A DNA stretch of 64,000 nucleotides from the NCBI RefSeq assembly GCF_001905465.1, contig NZ_LISX01000004.1, positions 369,667 to 433,666 on the forward strand. Direction: 5' to 3'. A program made the translations under genes and the position numbers. Every line of letters starts with the position of its first letter. Within the stretch, counting starts at the first letter, position 1. The stretch is from Kitasatospora sp. CB01950. Its GTDB lineage: Bacteria; Actinomycetota; Actinomycetes; Streptomycetales; Streptomycetaceae. The notes under the pieces are model-generated. The model saw nothing but the letters and a program-made list of their open reading frames with translations. It did no database searches and was not told the DNA's origin. Positions 1 to 11,620 of this stretch are shown here, in pieces.

Positions 1-110
1 GCCCCGGCCGGCTCCAGCAGCGGCCAGAACAGCGGGAACAACCCCCACATCCCGTACGCCGCAAAGCCGTTCCACAACCCGACCCTGGCCTCCTGCGAAC
101 CCTCCGCCAT
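1..110 (-). CDS. rarD: EamA-family transporter RarD, N-terminal fragment
   Basis: The first 36 codons of a leftward gene cut by the window edge. The ATG is at 110 and the peptide runs MAEGSQEARVGLWNGFAAYG then MWGLFPLFWPLLEPAG. The G-x-x-AYGMWGLFPLFWPLLEPAGA stretch is the first membrane segment and loop typical of RarD-type members of the drug/metabolite (EamA) transporter superfamily, 10-TM inner-membrane proteins of uncertain substrate. Only transmembrane segment 1 is visible. The upstream sequence contains a GGGCAGGGCC stretch just before the ATG that is a poor ribosome binding site. It is oriented like the neighbouring korAB genes but separated by 143 bases holding a small hairpin. Confidence 0.8.
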   Translation of the reverse strand, partial: MAEGSQEARVGLWNGFAAYGMWGLFPLFWPLLEPAG

Positions 111-215
111 GGCCCTGCCCTTCACCCGCGCACGAAACGTCCTCCGAAAGGTAGCGGCACGCGGGTGAAGGTGTCATCTCCAAAATGGAAAATGACTACT
201 GACAAGTAATAGCGA

Positions 216-230
216 CCCGCCGGGAGCGGG
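216..230 (-). terminator. Weak hairpin after korB
   Basis: CCCGC (216-220), five-base loop, GCGGG (226-230), lying 24 bases downstream of the korB stop on the leftward strand. The stem is short and no T-run follows, so this is a possible rather than a convincing terminator. The remaining bases 111-215 hold the rarD upstream region, including an AT-rich patch at about 180-200. Confidence 0.3.
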
Positions 231-253
231 CCCGTCCCGACGTCTCCGGTCCG

Positions 254-1287
254 CTACTCGGCCACCGTCCAGGTGCTCGACCCCGTCAGCAGACCGGCCA
301 GTTCGCCCCGCCCCTTCTGCTCCTCCGCCAACGCCAACTGGTCTGCCATCTGCACGTCGTAGACGTCCCGGCGGACGTCCCGAAGGACACCGATCGGCGT
401 GTGGTGCAGGGTGTCCGCATCCGCCAGCCGGGTCAGCGCGAACGCCGTGGCCGGGCTGCTCGCGTGCGCGTCGTGCACCAGGGCCGTCCCCTCCCCGAGC
501 GGGGCGATCCGCAGCTCCCCGTCCGGCCCGCGCACCACGTGCCGGTCCGCGCCGACCAGGACCGGCTGCCCGTGCTCCAGCCGGACGATCGCCTCGTCCC
601 GGGTGCCCGGCTCCTTCAGGATCTCGAACGCCCCGTCGTTGAAGATGTTGCAGTTCTGGTAGATCTCCACCAGCGCCGTGCCCTCGTGCTGCGCGGCCGC
701 CCGCAGCACCGACTGAAGGTGCTGCCGGTCCGAGTCGATCGTCCGCGCCACGAAGCTCGCCTCGGCCCCGATCGCCAGCGACAGCGGATTGAACGGCGCG
801 TCCAGCGACCCCATCGGCGTCGACTTGGTGATCTTCCCGACCTCGCTGGTCGGCGAGTACTGCCCCTTCGTCAGCCCGTAGATCCGGTTGTTGAACAGCA
901 GGATCTTCAGATTGACGTTCCGCCGCAGCGCATGGATCAGGTGATTGCCGCCGATCGACAGTGCGTCCCCGTCACCCGTCACCACCCACACCGACAGGTC
1001 GGGACGGGACGCGGCCAGGCCGGTGGCGATCGCCGGGGCACGCCCGTGGATCGAGTGCATGCCGTACGTATTCATGTAGTACGGGAACCGCGAGGAGCAG
1101 CCGATGCCGGAGACGAAGACGGTGTTCTCCCGGCGGATGCCGAGCTCCGGCATGAAGGACTGCACGGCCGCGAGGATCGCGTAGTCGCCGCAGCCGGGGC
1201 ACCAGCGCACTTCCTGGTCGGTCTTGAAGTCCTTCGCGGTCTGCGGTCCGTCGGCCTTGGGGACGAGCCGCAGAGCGGGGAAGTCGG

Positions 1288-1291
<4 letters not shown>
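254..1291 (-). CDS. korB: 2-oxoacid:ferredoxin oxidoreductase, beta subunit
   Basis: 345 aa. Beta (thiamine diphosphate) subunit of an oxygen-tolerant 2-oxoacid (probably 2-oxoglutarate):ferredoxin oxidoreductase, which makes acyl-CoA, CO2 and reduced ferredoxin in the cytoplasm. The N-terminus carries WCPGCGDYA (cluster/TPP region), followed by SGIGCSSRFPYY, the ThDP-binding stretch GDGDALSIGGNH and NNRIYGLTKGQ(Y)SPTS, all characteristic of the KorB family; length is normal. The ATG at 1291 overlaps the stop of korA by four bases (ATGA), so the two subunits are translationally coupled. A substrate of 2-oxoglutarate rather than pyruvate is an inference from family resemblance to actinobacterial KorAB and cannot be fixed from sequence alone. 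Confidence 0.93.
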
Positions 1292-3255
<1,964 letters not shown>

Positions 3256-3331
3256 TGCCGCGGACCTCCTCGAAAGGGAGCCAGCAGCGGGCGTGAGCCG
3301 TGTGCCCCGTCCGCCTGGCGCACCAAAAGGA

Positions 3332-3337
3332 ATCCTA
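3332..3337 (-). promoter_or_regulatory. Putative -10 element (TAGGAT) for korAB
   Basis: On the leftward strand a perfect Streptomyces-type -10 hexamer TAGGAT occurs about 77 bases before the korA GTG, within the only AT-rich patch of the intergenic region. No good -35 is present 16-18 bases upstream. A leader of roughly 70 nt is implied. Confidence 0.4.
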
Positions 3338-3380
3338 AACAGGTAAAGCACGACGGGAAGGGAACTCGCGAAGACCGCCA

Positions 3381-3398
3381 CGGCGGGTCCCCCCGCCG
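3381..3398 (-). terminator. GC hairpin directly after the response regulator stop
   Basis: CGGCGGG (3381-3387), four-base loop, CCCGCCG (3392-3398); a 7-bp perfect stem that begins one base after the stop codon of the response regulator. No T-run, as is common in streptomycete terminators. Confidence 0.4.
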
Positions 3399-3399
3399 G

Positions 3400-4062
3400 T
3401 CACGACTCCAAATACGCGAGCACCGCGAGAACCCGCCGGTGATCCTGCTGGCTCTGGCCCAAACCCAGTTTCTGGAAGATGTTCGACACATGCTTCTCGA
3501 CCGCACCGTCGGACACCACCAGTTGCTTGGCTATCGCGGCGTTGGTCCGGCCCTCCGCCATCAGCCCCAGCACCTCGCGCTCACGGGGCGTCAGATTCGC
3601 CAGCGTGTCGACCTGCCGGCTGCGGCTCAGCAGCTGCTGCACCACCTCCGGGTCCAGCGCCGTCCCGCCCTGCGCGACCCGGGTCACCGCGTCGACGAAC
3701 TCCCGCACGTCGGCGACCCGGTCCTTCAACAGGTACCCGACCCCGCGGGTCGAACCCGCCAGCAGCTCGCCCGCGTACTGCTCCTCCACGTGCTGCGACA
3801 GCACCAGCACACCCAGCTGCGGATACCGCTTGCGCAACTCCACGCACGCCCGCACCCCCTCGTCGGTGTGCGTCGGCGGCATCCGCACGTCCGCCACCAC
3901 CACGTCCGGCAACGAGCCCTCCTCCTGCAGCCCGTCCACCACCCGCAGCAGAGCGTCCCCGTCCCCGACCCCCGCCACGACCTCCATCCCCCGGTCCGTC
4001 AGCAACCGCGTCAACCCCTCCCGGAGCAACACGGAATCCTCGGCGATCACCACACGCAACAT
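3400..4062 (-). CDS. NarL/LuxR-type response regulator
   Basis: 220 aa. A receiver domain (acidic pair E8-D9, predicted phosphoacceptor D58 in VVVADVRMP, conserved Lys in GYLLKDRV) is joined to a C-terminal LuxR helix-turn-helix (LTPREREVLGLMAEGRTNAA, then AIAKQL and EKHVSNIFQKLGL). It should bind DNA as a phosphorylated dimer. The cognate histidine kinase is not adjacent: the flanking genes are polyprenyl synthase and korAB, so it is an orphan here or pairs with a kinase elsewhere. The target genes are unknown; control of the neighbouring respiratory genes is only a guess from position. The start ATG at 4062 gives MLRVVIAEDSVLLREG, the normal beginning for this family. Confidence 0.92.
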   Translation of the reverse strand: MLRVVIAEDSVLLREGLTRLLTDRGMEVVAGVGDGDALLRVVDGLQEEGSLPDVVVADVRMPPTHTDEGVRACVELRKRYPQLGVLVLSQHVEEQYAGELLAGSTRGVGYLLKDRVADVREFVDAVTRVAQGGTALDPEVVQQLLSRSRQVDTLANLTPREREVLGLMAEGRTNAAIAKQLVVSDGAVEKHVSNIFQKLGLGQSQQDHRRVLAVLAYLES

Positions 4063-4129
4063 GCACCGAACCCTAGCGGGCGCGAGAGCGCGAAACCGCG
4101 CCCGCCTGCGTCCCGCACCCGCACCCGTC

Positions 4130-5143
4130 TCACATGGTGCGAATCGCCACCGTGTCGCAGAGCTCCTGCAGCGCCGCCTTCGCCGAGCACTCCGGCAGCG
4201 GGTCCAGCAGCGCCCGCGCCTCCTCCGCGTAGCGCAGCGTCTCGCGGCGCGCCCGCTCCAGCGCGGGGTGCCGACGCAGCAGGCGCAGCGCTTCCGCGTG
4301 GGCGGCGTCGTCGGACGCCAGGTCGCTGTCGAGGAGTTCCCGCACCCGCACGTCCTCCGCGTCCGCCGGGTCGACGGGCATCTGGCGCAGCAGCAGCACG
4401 GGCAGCGTGGGGACGCCTTCGCGCAGGTCGGTGCCGGGGGTCTTGCCGGATTCGTGGCCGTCGCTGGCGATGTCGAGGACGTCGTCGGCGAGCTGGAACG
4501 CGGTGCCGATGCGCTCGCCGTACTGGGTGAGCAGGTCGACGATCCACGGTTCGGCGCCGGCCATCATCGCGCCGAAGCGGCAGGAGACGGCGATCAGCGA
4601 GCCGGTCTTGCCGGAGAGGACGTCCAGGTAGTGCTGGAGCGGGTCGTCCTCGGGGCGGGGCCCGACGGTCTCCAGGATCTGGCCGGTGACCAGTCGTTCG
4701 AACGCGTCGGCCTGGACCTTGACGGCTTCGGGGCCGAGGTCGGCGAGCACCTGGGAGGCGCGGGAGAACAGGAAGTCGCCGGTGAGGATGGCGACCGAGT
4801 TGTCCCAGCGGCTGTTGGCGCTGGGCGCGCCGCGCCGTACGGGGGCCTCGTCCATGACGTCGTCGTGGTACAGCGTCGCGAGGTGGGTGAGTTCGACCAC
4901 CACCGCGGACGTCACGACGCCGGCGGCGGCCGCGTCGCCGAACTGGGCGGCGAGCATCACGAGCAGCGGCCTGAACCGCTTCCCCCCGGCCTCGATGAGG
5001 TGGCTGGCGGTCACCGTGATGAAGGGCACGTCGCACTTGACGGCCTCGATCAGCGCGGCCTCCACGGCCTCCATCCCGGCCTGGACGTCGCGGGTCAGAT
5101 CGCGGTCCTGCACGCTCAGCCCGAAGGGCCCCACGACGGTCAC
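4130..5143 (-). CDS. Long-chain polyprenyl diphosphate synthase
   Basis: 337 aa from a GTG at 5143 (MTVVGPFGLSVQDR). AGGAG at 5152-5156 sits 8 bases upstream; a GTG three codons earlier would overlap that ribosome binding site, so the shorter form is preferred. Class E trans-prenyltransferase condensing isopentenyl diphosphate units: GGKRFRPLLVML near residue 50, first aspartate-rich motif YHDDVMDEAPVRRG, second motif QLADDVLDIASDG. A small residue (Ala) five positions before the first DDxxD suggests a long product. In this setting the likely product is the heptaprenyl-nonaprenyl tail of menaquinone, which fits its position between korAB and nuo and near menG, menJ, mqnA and mqnC; the exact chain length is not determined. 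Confidence 0.93.
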   Translation of the reverse strand: MTVVGPFGLSVQDRDLTRDVQAGMEAVEAALIEAVKCDVPFITVTASHLIEAGGKRFRPLLVMLAAQFGDAAAAGVVTSAVVVELTHLATLYHDDVMDEAPVRRGAPSANSRWDNSVAILTGDFLFSRASQVLADLGPEAVKVQADAFERLVTGQILETVGPRPEDDPLQHYLDVLSGKTGSLIAVSCRFGAMMAGAEPWIVDLLTQYGERIGTAFQLADDVLDIASDGHESGKTPGTDLREGVPTLPVLLLRQMPVDPADAEDVRVRELLDSDLASDDAAHAEALRLLRRHPALERARRETLRYAEEARALLDPLPECSAKAALQELCDTVAIRTM

Positions 5144-5249
5144 GCTGACCACTCCTGTCCCTGGTCGATCCAGCGGGCCGGTCCCTCAGCGCCGCCGATG
5201 CACATACAAGGCAGCGTATCCGGTCCCGAGTGGATCACTGCACGGGCAT

Positions 5250-5283
5250 GGGCCTTCCTCCCCTGGTGGCGGGAGGTGGGCCC
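5250..5283 (-). terminator. Terminator of the nuo operon
   Basis: GGGCCTTCCTCCC (5250-5262) pairs with GGGAGGTGGGCCC (5271-5283) at 11 of 13 positions around an 8-base loop, about 30 bases downstream of the nuoN stop. It separates the complex I operon from the polyprenyl synthase gene that follows in the same direction. Confidence 0.6.
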
Positions 5284-5314
5284 GGTACGGACCGTCCTCC
5301 CGCCCCGGGAACGA

Positions 5315-6952
5315 TCAGCGAATGAAGATCGAGGCCTTGGTGGCCAGGTCGAGGAAGTACTGCGGGAGCAGGCCGAGACCGAGGGTGACCAGGACGCCGA
5401 AGGCGATGGTGGTCGCGGTGAGGGCGCTGGGGACGGCGACGGCGGGGCCGGAGGGCTGGGGGTCGGAGAAGAACATCAGGACGATGACGCGGATGTAGAA
5501 GAAGGCGGCGATCGCGGAGGACAGCACACCGACGATGACGAGCGGGGCGGCGCCGCCGCCGGCCGCGGCCTGGAAGACGGCGAACTTGCCGGTGAAGCCG
5601 GAGGTGAGCGGGATGCCGGCGAAGGCCAGCAGGAACAGCGCGAACACCGCGGCGAGCAGCGGTGAGCGCCGGCCGAGTCCGGCCCAGCTGGACAGGTGGG
5701 TGGCCTCGCCCTTGGAGTCGCGCACCAGGGTGACCACGGCGAACGCGCCGAGGGTGACGAAGGAGTAGGCGAGCAGGTAGAAGAGGACGGCCGCGACGCC
5801 GCGCCGGTCGGTGGCGATCAGGCCGGTGAGGATGAACCCGGCGTGCGCGATCGAGGAGTAGGCGAGCAGTCGCTTCACGTCCTGCTGGGTGACGGCGAGG
5901 ATCGAGCCGACCACCATGGTGAGGATCGCGACGCCCCACATGACGGGCCGCCAGTCCCAGCGGATGCCGGGGAAGGCGACGTAGAACAGCCGCAGCAGCG
6001 CGCCGAACGCGGCGGTCTTGGTGGCGGCGGCCATGAACCCGGTGACGGGGGTCGGCGCGCCCTGGTAGACGTCCGGCGTCCAGGAGTGGAACGGCACCGC
6101 GCCGACCTTGAAGAGCAGGCCGACGCTGACCATGGCGAGGCCGATCAGCAGCAGCGCGTCGTTCTGGGTGGTGACGGCGAGCGCGGGGGTGACGGGGGCG
6201 ACGCCGGAGACGACGTCGGCGATCTCGCCGAGCCGGAGGCTGCCCGCGTAGCCGTACAGCAGGGCGGTGCCGAACAGGAAGAACGCGGAGGCGAACGCGC
6301 CGAGCAGGAAGTACTTGACGGCGGCCTCCTGCGAGAGCAGGCGGCGGCGCCGGGCGATCGCGCACATCAAGTACAGCGGCAGGGACAGCACTTCGAGCGC
6401 CACGAACATGGTGAGCAGGTCGTTGGAGGCGGGGAAGAGCAGCATGCCGCCGACCGCGAACAGGGTGAGCGGGTAGATCTCGGTGGTCCGCAGGCCCTCG
6501 CGGGTGGCTTCGCGTTCCTGTTCGCCGCCGGGGACGGCGGCGGCCTGGGCGGCGAACGCGTCGATCCGGTGGCCGTTGATGCGCGGCTCCAGGCGGCCCT
6601 CGGCGTAGGTGAGGACGGCGAGGACGGCGGTCAACAGGATGACGCCCTGGAGGAACAGCGCGGGCCCGTCGATGGCGACCGAGCCCATCGCCAACAGGCC
6701 TGCCCGGGTGGAGGCGTGGCCCTGGGCGGCGAGCACCACGACGGCGACGAAGCCGCCGACCAGGCCGGCCAGCGAGATGCCCAGCTGGGTGGCGGCGCGC
6801 AGCCTGCGCGGCAGGAACGCCTCGGCCAGGATGCCGACCAGGGCGGCGCCGAACACCACCAGCATCGGCGAGAGTTGGCCGTACTCGATGTGCGGGGCGG
6901 GGATGCTGGGGCTGTTGCCGCCGGCGGCGGCCAGCGCGTGGGTGGCGATCAC
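5315..6952 (-). CDS. nuoN: NADH-quinone oxidoreductase subunit N
   Basis: 545 aa, GTG start at 6952 overlapping the nuoM stop (GTGA). Antiporter-like membrane subunit of respiratory complex I (ND2 homologue), about 14 predicted membrane helices, carrying protons in the membrane arm. Recognisable are the helix 7-8 region (LLFKVGAVPFHSWTPDVYQGAP), the conserved Lys-bearing segment and LLAYSSIAHAGFILTG, all hallmarks of Proton_antipo_M subunits. It is the last gene of nuoA-N and is followed by a strong hairpin. A loop of about 40 residues (EPRINGHRIDAFAAQ onward) early in the protein is longer than in enteric NuoN but usual in actinobacteria. Confidence 0.97.
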   Translation of the reverse strand: MIATHALAAAGGNSPSIPAPHIEYGQLSPMLVVFGAALVGILAEAFLPRRLRAATQLGISLAGLVGGFVAVVVLAAQGHASTRAGLLAMGSVAIDGPALFLQGVILLTAVLAVLTYAEGRLEPRINGHRIDAFAAQAAAVPGGEQEREATREGLRTTEIYPLTLFAVGGMLLFPASNDLLTMFVALEVLSLPLYLMCAIARRRRLLSQEAAVKYFLLGAFASAFFLFGTALLYGYAGSLRLGEIADVVSGVAPVTPALAVTTQNDALLLIGLAMVSVGLLFKVGAVPFHSWTPDVYQGAPTPVTGFMAAATKTAAFGALLRLFYVAFPGIRWDWRPVMWGVAILTMVVGSILAVTQQDVKRLLAYSSIAHAGFILTGLIATDRRGVAAVLFYLLAYSFVTLGAFAVVTLVRDSKGEATHLSSWAGLGRRSPLLAAVFALFLLAFAGIPLTSGFTGKFAVFQAAAGGGAAPLVIVGVLSSAIAAFFYIRVIVLMFFSDPQPSGPAVAVPSALTATTIAFGVLVTLGLGLLPQYFLDLATKASIFIR

Positions 6953-8562
6953 TTCTGCTCACCTCCGGTGGTGGCGGCCACCGGGTGGGCGGGCGCGGGG
7001 TCGGTCCGGTGGATCTGACTGAGGGTGTCGTTCACGGCCGGGTCCACCATCCGGGTGAGCGGCTGCGGGTAGACGCCGAGCAGCACGGTGAGGGCCACCA
7101 GCGGCGCGACGACGGCGAGTTCACGGGCCTTCAGGTCGGGCATGCCCGTGACGGAGGCCTTCACCGGCCCGGTCATGGTGCGCTGGTACAGCATCAGCGA
7201 GTACAGCGCGGCCAGCACGATGCCGAAGGTGGCGATGATGCCGATCACCGGGTAGCGGGTGAACGTGCCGACCAGGACCAGGAATTCGCTGACGAACGGG
7301 GCCAGGCCGGGCAGCGACAGGGTGGCCAGGCCGCCGATCAGGAAGGTGCCGGCCAGTACCGGCGCGACCTTCTGGACGCCGCCGTAGTCGGCGATCAGGC
7401 GGGAGCCGCGGCGGGAGATCAGGAAGCCGGCGACCAGCATCCACGCGGCGGTGGAGATGCCGTGGTTGACCATGTAGAGGGTGGCGCCGGACTGGCCCTG
7501 GCTGGTCATCGCGAAGATGCCCATGATGATGAACCCGAAGTGCGAGATGGACGCGTAGGCGACCAGCCGCTTGATGTCCTTCTGGCCGATGGCGACCAGC
7601 GCGCCGTAGACGATGCCGATCAGCGACAGCACCAGGATTGCCGGGGCGAAGGTCTTCGAGGCGTCCGGGAACAGGCCGAGGCAGAACCGGAGCATCGCGA
7701 AGGTGCCGACCTTGTCGACGACCGCGGTGATCAGCACGGCCGTTCCGGCGGTGGACTCGCCCATCGCCTTGGGCAGCCAGGTGTGCAGCGGCCACAGCGG
7801 GGCCTTCACCGCGAAGGCGAAGAAGAAGCCGAGGAACAGCGCGCGCTGCGCGGTCGGGTCGATCACCAGCTTGCCGGAGGAGATCGCGTCGGTCAGCGCG
7901 GGCAGGCTGAACGTCGCCAGGCCCTGGTCGCTCGCCACCACGTACAGGCCGATCACGGCGGCCAGCATGACCAGTCCGCCGAGCAGGTTGTACAGCAGGA
8001 ACTTGACGGCGGCGTAGGAGCGTTGGCGGGCCGAGTCCGGTCCGCCGGCCCGGTCGCCGAAGCCGCCGATCAGGAAGTACATCGGGATCAGCATGGCTTC
8101 GAAGAACACGTAGAACACGAACACGTCGGTGGCCAGGAAGGACACCAGCACCATCGCCTCGACGGCGAGGATCAGGGCGAAGAAGCCCTGGGTGCGGCGC
8201 TTGGACTCGAACGTGCCCTCGGGGGCCGAAGGGTCGGCGTCGTGCCAGCCGGCCAGCATCACCAGCGGCACCAGCACGGCGGTGAGCAGCGCCAGCACGG
8301 TGCCGATGCCGTCCGCGCCGAGCGAGAAGTCGATCCCGAAGGAGCGGATCCAGCTGTAGGACTCGGTCAACTGGTAGCGGGCGCCGCCGGGTTGGAAGGA
8401 CGCGGCGATCGCGGCGGCCAGGCCCAGGGTGGCCACCGAGAAGCCGAGCGCGACGGCCTTGGTGGTGCGCCGCCGGGCCTCGCCGGTGCCGGCCGGCAGA
8501 GCGGCGGTGACCACCGCTCCGACGGCCGGGACGGCGCAGGTGGCGGAGAGGAGGTAGCTCAT
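6949..8562 (-). CDS. nuoM: NADH-quinone oxidoreductase subunit M
   Basis: 537 aa, ATG at 8562 immediately coupled to the nuoL stop (TGATG). Antiporter-like proton-pumping subunit (ND4 homologue). Diagnostic stretches are FYVFFEAMLIPMYFLIGGFG (the conserved Glu of helix 5), VKAPLWPLHTWLPKAMGEST, AVVDKVGTFAMLRF and KDIKRLVAYASISHFGFIIM, with about 14 membrane helices. The four-base overlap with nuoN keeps the membrane-arm genes in one coupled string L-M-N, the standard order. Confidence 0.97.
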   Translation of the reverse strand: MSYLLSATCAVPAVGAVVTAALPAGTGEARRRTTKAVALGFSVATLGLAAAIAASFQPGGARYQLTESYSWIRSFGIDFSLGADGIGTVLALLTAVLVPLVMLAGWHDADPSAPEGTFESKRRTQGFFALILAVEAMVLVSFLATDVFVFYVFFEAMLIPMYFLIGGFGDRAGGPDSARQRSYAAVKFLLYNLLGGLVMLAAVIGLYVVASDQGLATFSLPALTDAISSGKLVIDPTAQRALFLGFFFAFAVKAPLWPLHTWLPKAMGESTAGTAVLITAVVDKVGTFAMLRFCLGLFPDASKTFAPAILVLSLIGIVYGALVAIGQKDIKRLVAYASISHFGFIIMGIFAMTSQGQSGATLYMVNHGISTAAWMLVAGFLISRRGSRLIADYGGVQKVAPVLAGTFLIGGLATLSLPGLAPFVSEFLVLVGTFTRYPVIGIIATFGIVLAALYSLMLYQRTMTGPVKASVTGMPDLKARELAVVAPLVALTVLLGVYPQPLTRMVDPAVNDTLSQIHRTDPAPAHPVAATTGGEQK

Positions 8563-10457
8563 CAGACCGACCTCATCAGGAGAGTGGAGGCGACCAGCAC
8601 CAGCGTGCCGCCGAACATGGAGAGCGCGTACGTCCGGACGTAGCCGGTCTGGATCCGGCGCAGCCGTCCGGACAGGCCGCCGATGGCGGCGGCGAGGCCG
8701 TTGACGAAGCCGTCCAGGCCCTTGCTGTCGAACCAGACCAGGGTGGCGGCGAGCGCCGAGCCGGGCCGGACCAGGACGGCGTGGTTGAAGTCGTCCTGCA
8801 GCAGGTCGCGGCGGGCTGCCCGGGTGAGCAGCGAGCCGACCGGCGGCTTCACCGGGACGGGGCTGCGGCCGTACATCAGCCAGGCCAGGCCGACGCCGGC
8901 CGCCATGCAGACGGTGGCGATGGCGCTGACGGTGAGGGCGTTCAGCGGCGAGTGGCCCTCCTCGAAGCCGGTGACCGGCTCCAGGAAGTTCAGGAAGGAG
9001 TCGCCGAGGCTGAAGAGTCCGCCGGCGAACAGCGAGCCGAAGGTCAGCACGACCATCGGGATCACCATGGTCTTCGGCGACTCGTGCGGGTGCGGCTCGT
9101 TGCCCTCGGCGTCGGGCTGCCAGCGCTTCTCGCCGAAGAAGGTCAGCAGCACCACCCGGGTCATGTAGAACGCGGTGACGGCGGCGCCGAGCAGCGCGCA
9201 GCCGCCGAGGATCCAGCCCTCGGTGCCGCCCTTGGCGAGCGCCGCTTCGATGATCTTGTCCTTGGAGAAGAAGCCGGACAGGAACGGGAAGCCGATGATC
9301 GCCGCGTAGCCGGCCATGAACGTCCAGAAGGTCCACGGCATGTACTTCCGCAGGCCGCCGTAGTGGCGCATGTTCACCTCGTCGTTCATGCCGTGCATGA
9401 CCGACCCGGCGCCGAGGAACAGTCCGGCCTTGAAGAAGCCGTGGGTGACCAGGTGCATGATGGCGAAGGCGTAGCCGACCGGGCCGAGGCCCGCCGCCAT
9501 GATCATGTAGCCGATCTGCGACATGGTCGAGCCAGCCAGCGCCTTCTTGATGTCGTCCTTGGCGCAACCGACGATGGCGCCGAACAGCAGCGTCACCGCG
9601 CCGACCACCACGACGGCGGTCTGCGCGTCGGGGGCCAGGTCGAAGATCGCCGAGGAGCGGGTGATCAGGTAGACGCCCGCGGTGACCATGGTGGCGGCAT
9701 GGATCAGCGCGGAGACCGGGGTCGGGCCCTCCATCGCGTCGCCCAGCCAGGACTGCAGCGGGACCTGCGCGGACTTGCCGCAGGCGGCGAGCAGCAGCAT
9801 CAGGCCGATCGCGGTGAGCTTGCCCTCGGTGGCGTCGCCCGCGGCGGAGAACACCGGGTGGAAGGCGAAGGAACCGAACTCGGCGAACATCAGCATGATC
9901 GCGATCGACAGGCCCAGGTCGCCGACCCGGTTGACGATGAACGCCTTCTTGGCGGCCGTCGCAGCGCTCGGCTTGTGCTGCCAGAAGCCGATCAGCAGGT
10001 AGGACGCGAGGCCCACGCCTTCCCAACCGACGTACAGCAGCAGGTAGTTGTCCGCCAGCACCAGGATCAGCATGGCGGCCAGGAACAGGTTCAGGTAGGC
10101 GAAGAACCGGCGGCGGCGCTCGTCGTGCGCCATGTAGCCCACCGAGTAGAGGTGGATCAGGGTGCCGACGCCGGTGATCAACAGGACGAAGACGATGGAC
10201 AGTTGGTCGAGCTGGAAGGAGACGTCGGCCTGGAAGCCGTTCACCGGGATCCAGCTGAACAGCCGTGTGGTGACGGCGCGGTGCTCGGTGTCGCGGCCCA
10301 GCATGTCGAAGAACAGGACGAGACCGAAGGCGCAGGACAGCGCCGCGAGTGCGGTCGCGATCCAGTGCCCGAACCGGTCCAGGGCCCGTCCGCCGAGCAG
10401 CAGCAGGGCAGCGCCGGCCAGCGGCGCCGCGATCAGCAGCGGAATGAGAGAGTTCAC
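8562..10457 (-). CDS. nuoL: NADH-quinone oxidoreductase subunit L
   Basis: 631 aa from a GTG at 10457. Largest antiporter-like subunit (ND5 homologue), with the long amphipathic C-terminal helix that runs along the membrane arm. Visible motifs: [73 protein letters not shown] and [14 protein letters not shown]. It starts 15 bases after nuoK ends and runs into nuoM with a TGATG junction. Length and motifs are normal for an actinobacterial NuoL. Confidence 0.97.
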   Translation of the reverse strand: MNSLIPLLIAAPLAGAALLLLGGRALDRFGHWIATALAALSCAFGLVLFFDMLGRDTEHRAVTTRLFSWIPVNGFQADVSFQLDQLSIVFVLLITGVGTLIHLYSVGYMAHDERRRRFFAYLNLFLAAMLILVLADNYLLLYVGWEGVGLASYLLIGFWQHKPSAATAAKKAFIVNRVGDLGLSIAIMLMFAEFGSFAFHPVFSAAGDATEGKLTAIGLMLLLAACGKSAQVPLQSWLGDAMEGPTPVSALIHAATMVTAGVYLITRSSAIFDLAPDAQTAVVVVGAVTLLFGAIVGCAKDDIKKALAGSTMSQIGYMIMAAGLGPVGYAFAIMHLVTHGFFKAGLFLGAGSVMHGMNDEVNMRHYGGLRKYMPWTFWTFMAGYAAIIGFPFLSGFFSKDKIIEAALAKGGTEGWILGGCALLGAAVTAFYMTRVVLLTFFGEKRWQPDAEGNEPHPHESPKTMVIPMVVLTFGSLFAGGLFSLGDSFLNFLEPVTGFEEGHSPLNALTVSAIATVCMAAGVGLAWLMYGRSPVPVKPPVGSLLTRAARRDLLQDDFNHAVLVRPGSALAATLVWFDSKGLDGFVNGLAAAIGGLSGRLRRIQTGYVRTYALSMFGGTLVLVASTLLMRSV

Positions 10458-10472
10458 TGAAGGGCCCTCCGC

Positions 10473-10772
10473 CTACAGCTTCATCAGGTTGCTGTCGTCG
10501 ACCGAAGCGGAGTGCCTGGTCCGGAAGATGGAGACGATGATGGCGAGGCCGACCACGACCTCGGCCGCCGCGACCACCATGGTGAAGAACGCGAGGATCT
10601 GGCCGTCCAGGTTGCCGTGCAGCCGGGAGAACGTGACCAGCGCCAGGTTCGAGGCGTTCAGCATCAGCTCCACGCACATGAACAGCACGATCGCGTTGCG
10701 GCGGATCACCACGCCCGAGGCGCCGATGGTGAACAGCAGCGCGGCGAGGTACAGGTAGTTGACCGGGTTCAC
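10473..10772 (-). CDS. nuoK: NADH-quinone oxidoreductase subunit K
   Basis: 99 aa, three membrane helices, GTG start at 10772 overlapping the nuoJ stop (GTGA). ND4L/MrpC homologue. The signature [20 protein letters not shown] contains the conserved membrane glutamate of helix 2 (CVELML), and [16 protein letters not shown] contains the second conserved glutamate of helix 3; both belong to the proton channel of complex I. Confidence 0.97.
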   Translation of the reverse strand: MNPVNYLYLAALLFTIGASGVVIRRNAIVLFMCVELMLNASNLALVTFSRLHGNLDGQILAFFTMVVAAAEVVVGLAIIVSIFRTRHSASVDDSNLMKL

Positions 10773-11620
10773 TCCGCCTCCTCCTTGGTCGGGGTCGGCA
10801 CGGTCTCCAGCGCCTGGCGGGGCCCGGCCACCTGCGGGCGGGCGGAGGACGGGCGGCCGAGCCAGTCGGCGGTGCTCTCCTCCAGTTCGGCCATCCGCTG
10901 CAGCATCTCCTGGCTGACGTCGCGGATCTGGCCGCGCTCGCGCAGGGTGCCCATCACGGAGTCCTCGGCGACGGTGCCGTCGGGCAGCAGCGCGGGGATG
11001 TCCACCGCGTTGTGCCGGGCGTACACGCCGGGCGCGGGCAGCGGCGGCAACTGGATGTTGTCCCTGACGCGCCGGTCGGCGAGTTGACGCTGCGTCAGCG
11101 GCTCGCGGATCTTCTCGCGGTGGGTCAGCACCATGGCGCCGATCGCCGCGGTGATCAGCAGCGCGCCGGTCACTTCGAACGCCCAGACGTACTTGGTGAA
11201 GATCAGCCGGGCCAGGCCCTGCACGTTGCCCTCGGCGTTCGCCTCGGACAGGCCGGTGAAGTGCGACAGCCGGGCGTTCGCCAGGCCGGCGATCAGCAGC
11301 ACGCCGAAGCCCAGGCCGCAGAGCACGGCGCCGATCCGCTGGCCCTTCAGCTGTTCCTTCAGCGAGTCCTCCGAGGTGACGCCGACCAGCATCACCACGA
11401 ACAGGAACAGCATCATGATCGCGCCGGTGTAGACGACGATCTGCACCACGCCGAGGAACACCGCGCCCTGCGCCAGGTAGCAGATCGCCAGCGAGAGCAT
11501 GGTGGCGGCCAGGCAGAGCGCCGAGTGCACCGCCTTCTTCATCAGCAGCATGCCGAGCGCGCCGCCGACCGCGATCACGGCCAGCACCCAGAACTGCACG
11601 GCCTCGCCGGTGGAGGTCAT
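10769..11620 (-). CDS. nuoJ: NADH-quinone oxidoreductase subunit J
   Basis: 283 aa, ATG at 11620 overlapping the nuoI stop (ATGA). ND6 homologue with five membrane helices; [20 protein letters not shown] and [20 protein letters not shown] are the conserved third-helix pi-bulge region and neighbouring segments. Compared with enteric NuoJ (about 185 aa) the protein has a roughly 90-residue hydrophilic C-terminal tail from about residue 185 ([17 protein letters not shown] onward), which is commonly seen in streptomycetes and whose role is not known to me. Confidence 0.96.
   Translation of the reverse strand: MTSTGEAVQFWVLAVIAVGGALGMLLMKKAVHSALCLAATMLSLAICYLAQGAVFLGVVQIVVYTGAIMMLFLFVVMLVGVTSEDSLKEQLKGQRIGAVLCGLGFGVLLIAGLANARLSHFTGLSEANAEGNVQGLARLIFTKYVWAFEVTGALLITAAIGAMVLTHREKIREPLTQRQLADRRVRDNIQLPPLPAPGVYARHNAVDIPALLPDGTVAEDSVMGTLRERGQIRDVSQEMLQRMAELEESTADWLGRPSSARPQVAGPRQALETVPTPTKEEAE

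Noticed and set aside
180..200. Zur-like stretch GGAAAATGACTAC upstream of rarD
   Set aside because: Only half of a Zur box is present and the spacing relative to rarD is unclear; could be chance in an AT-rich patch.
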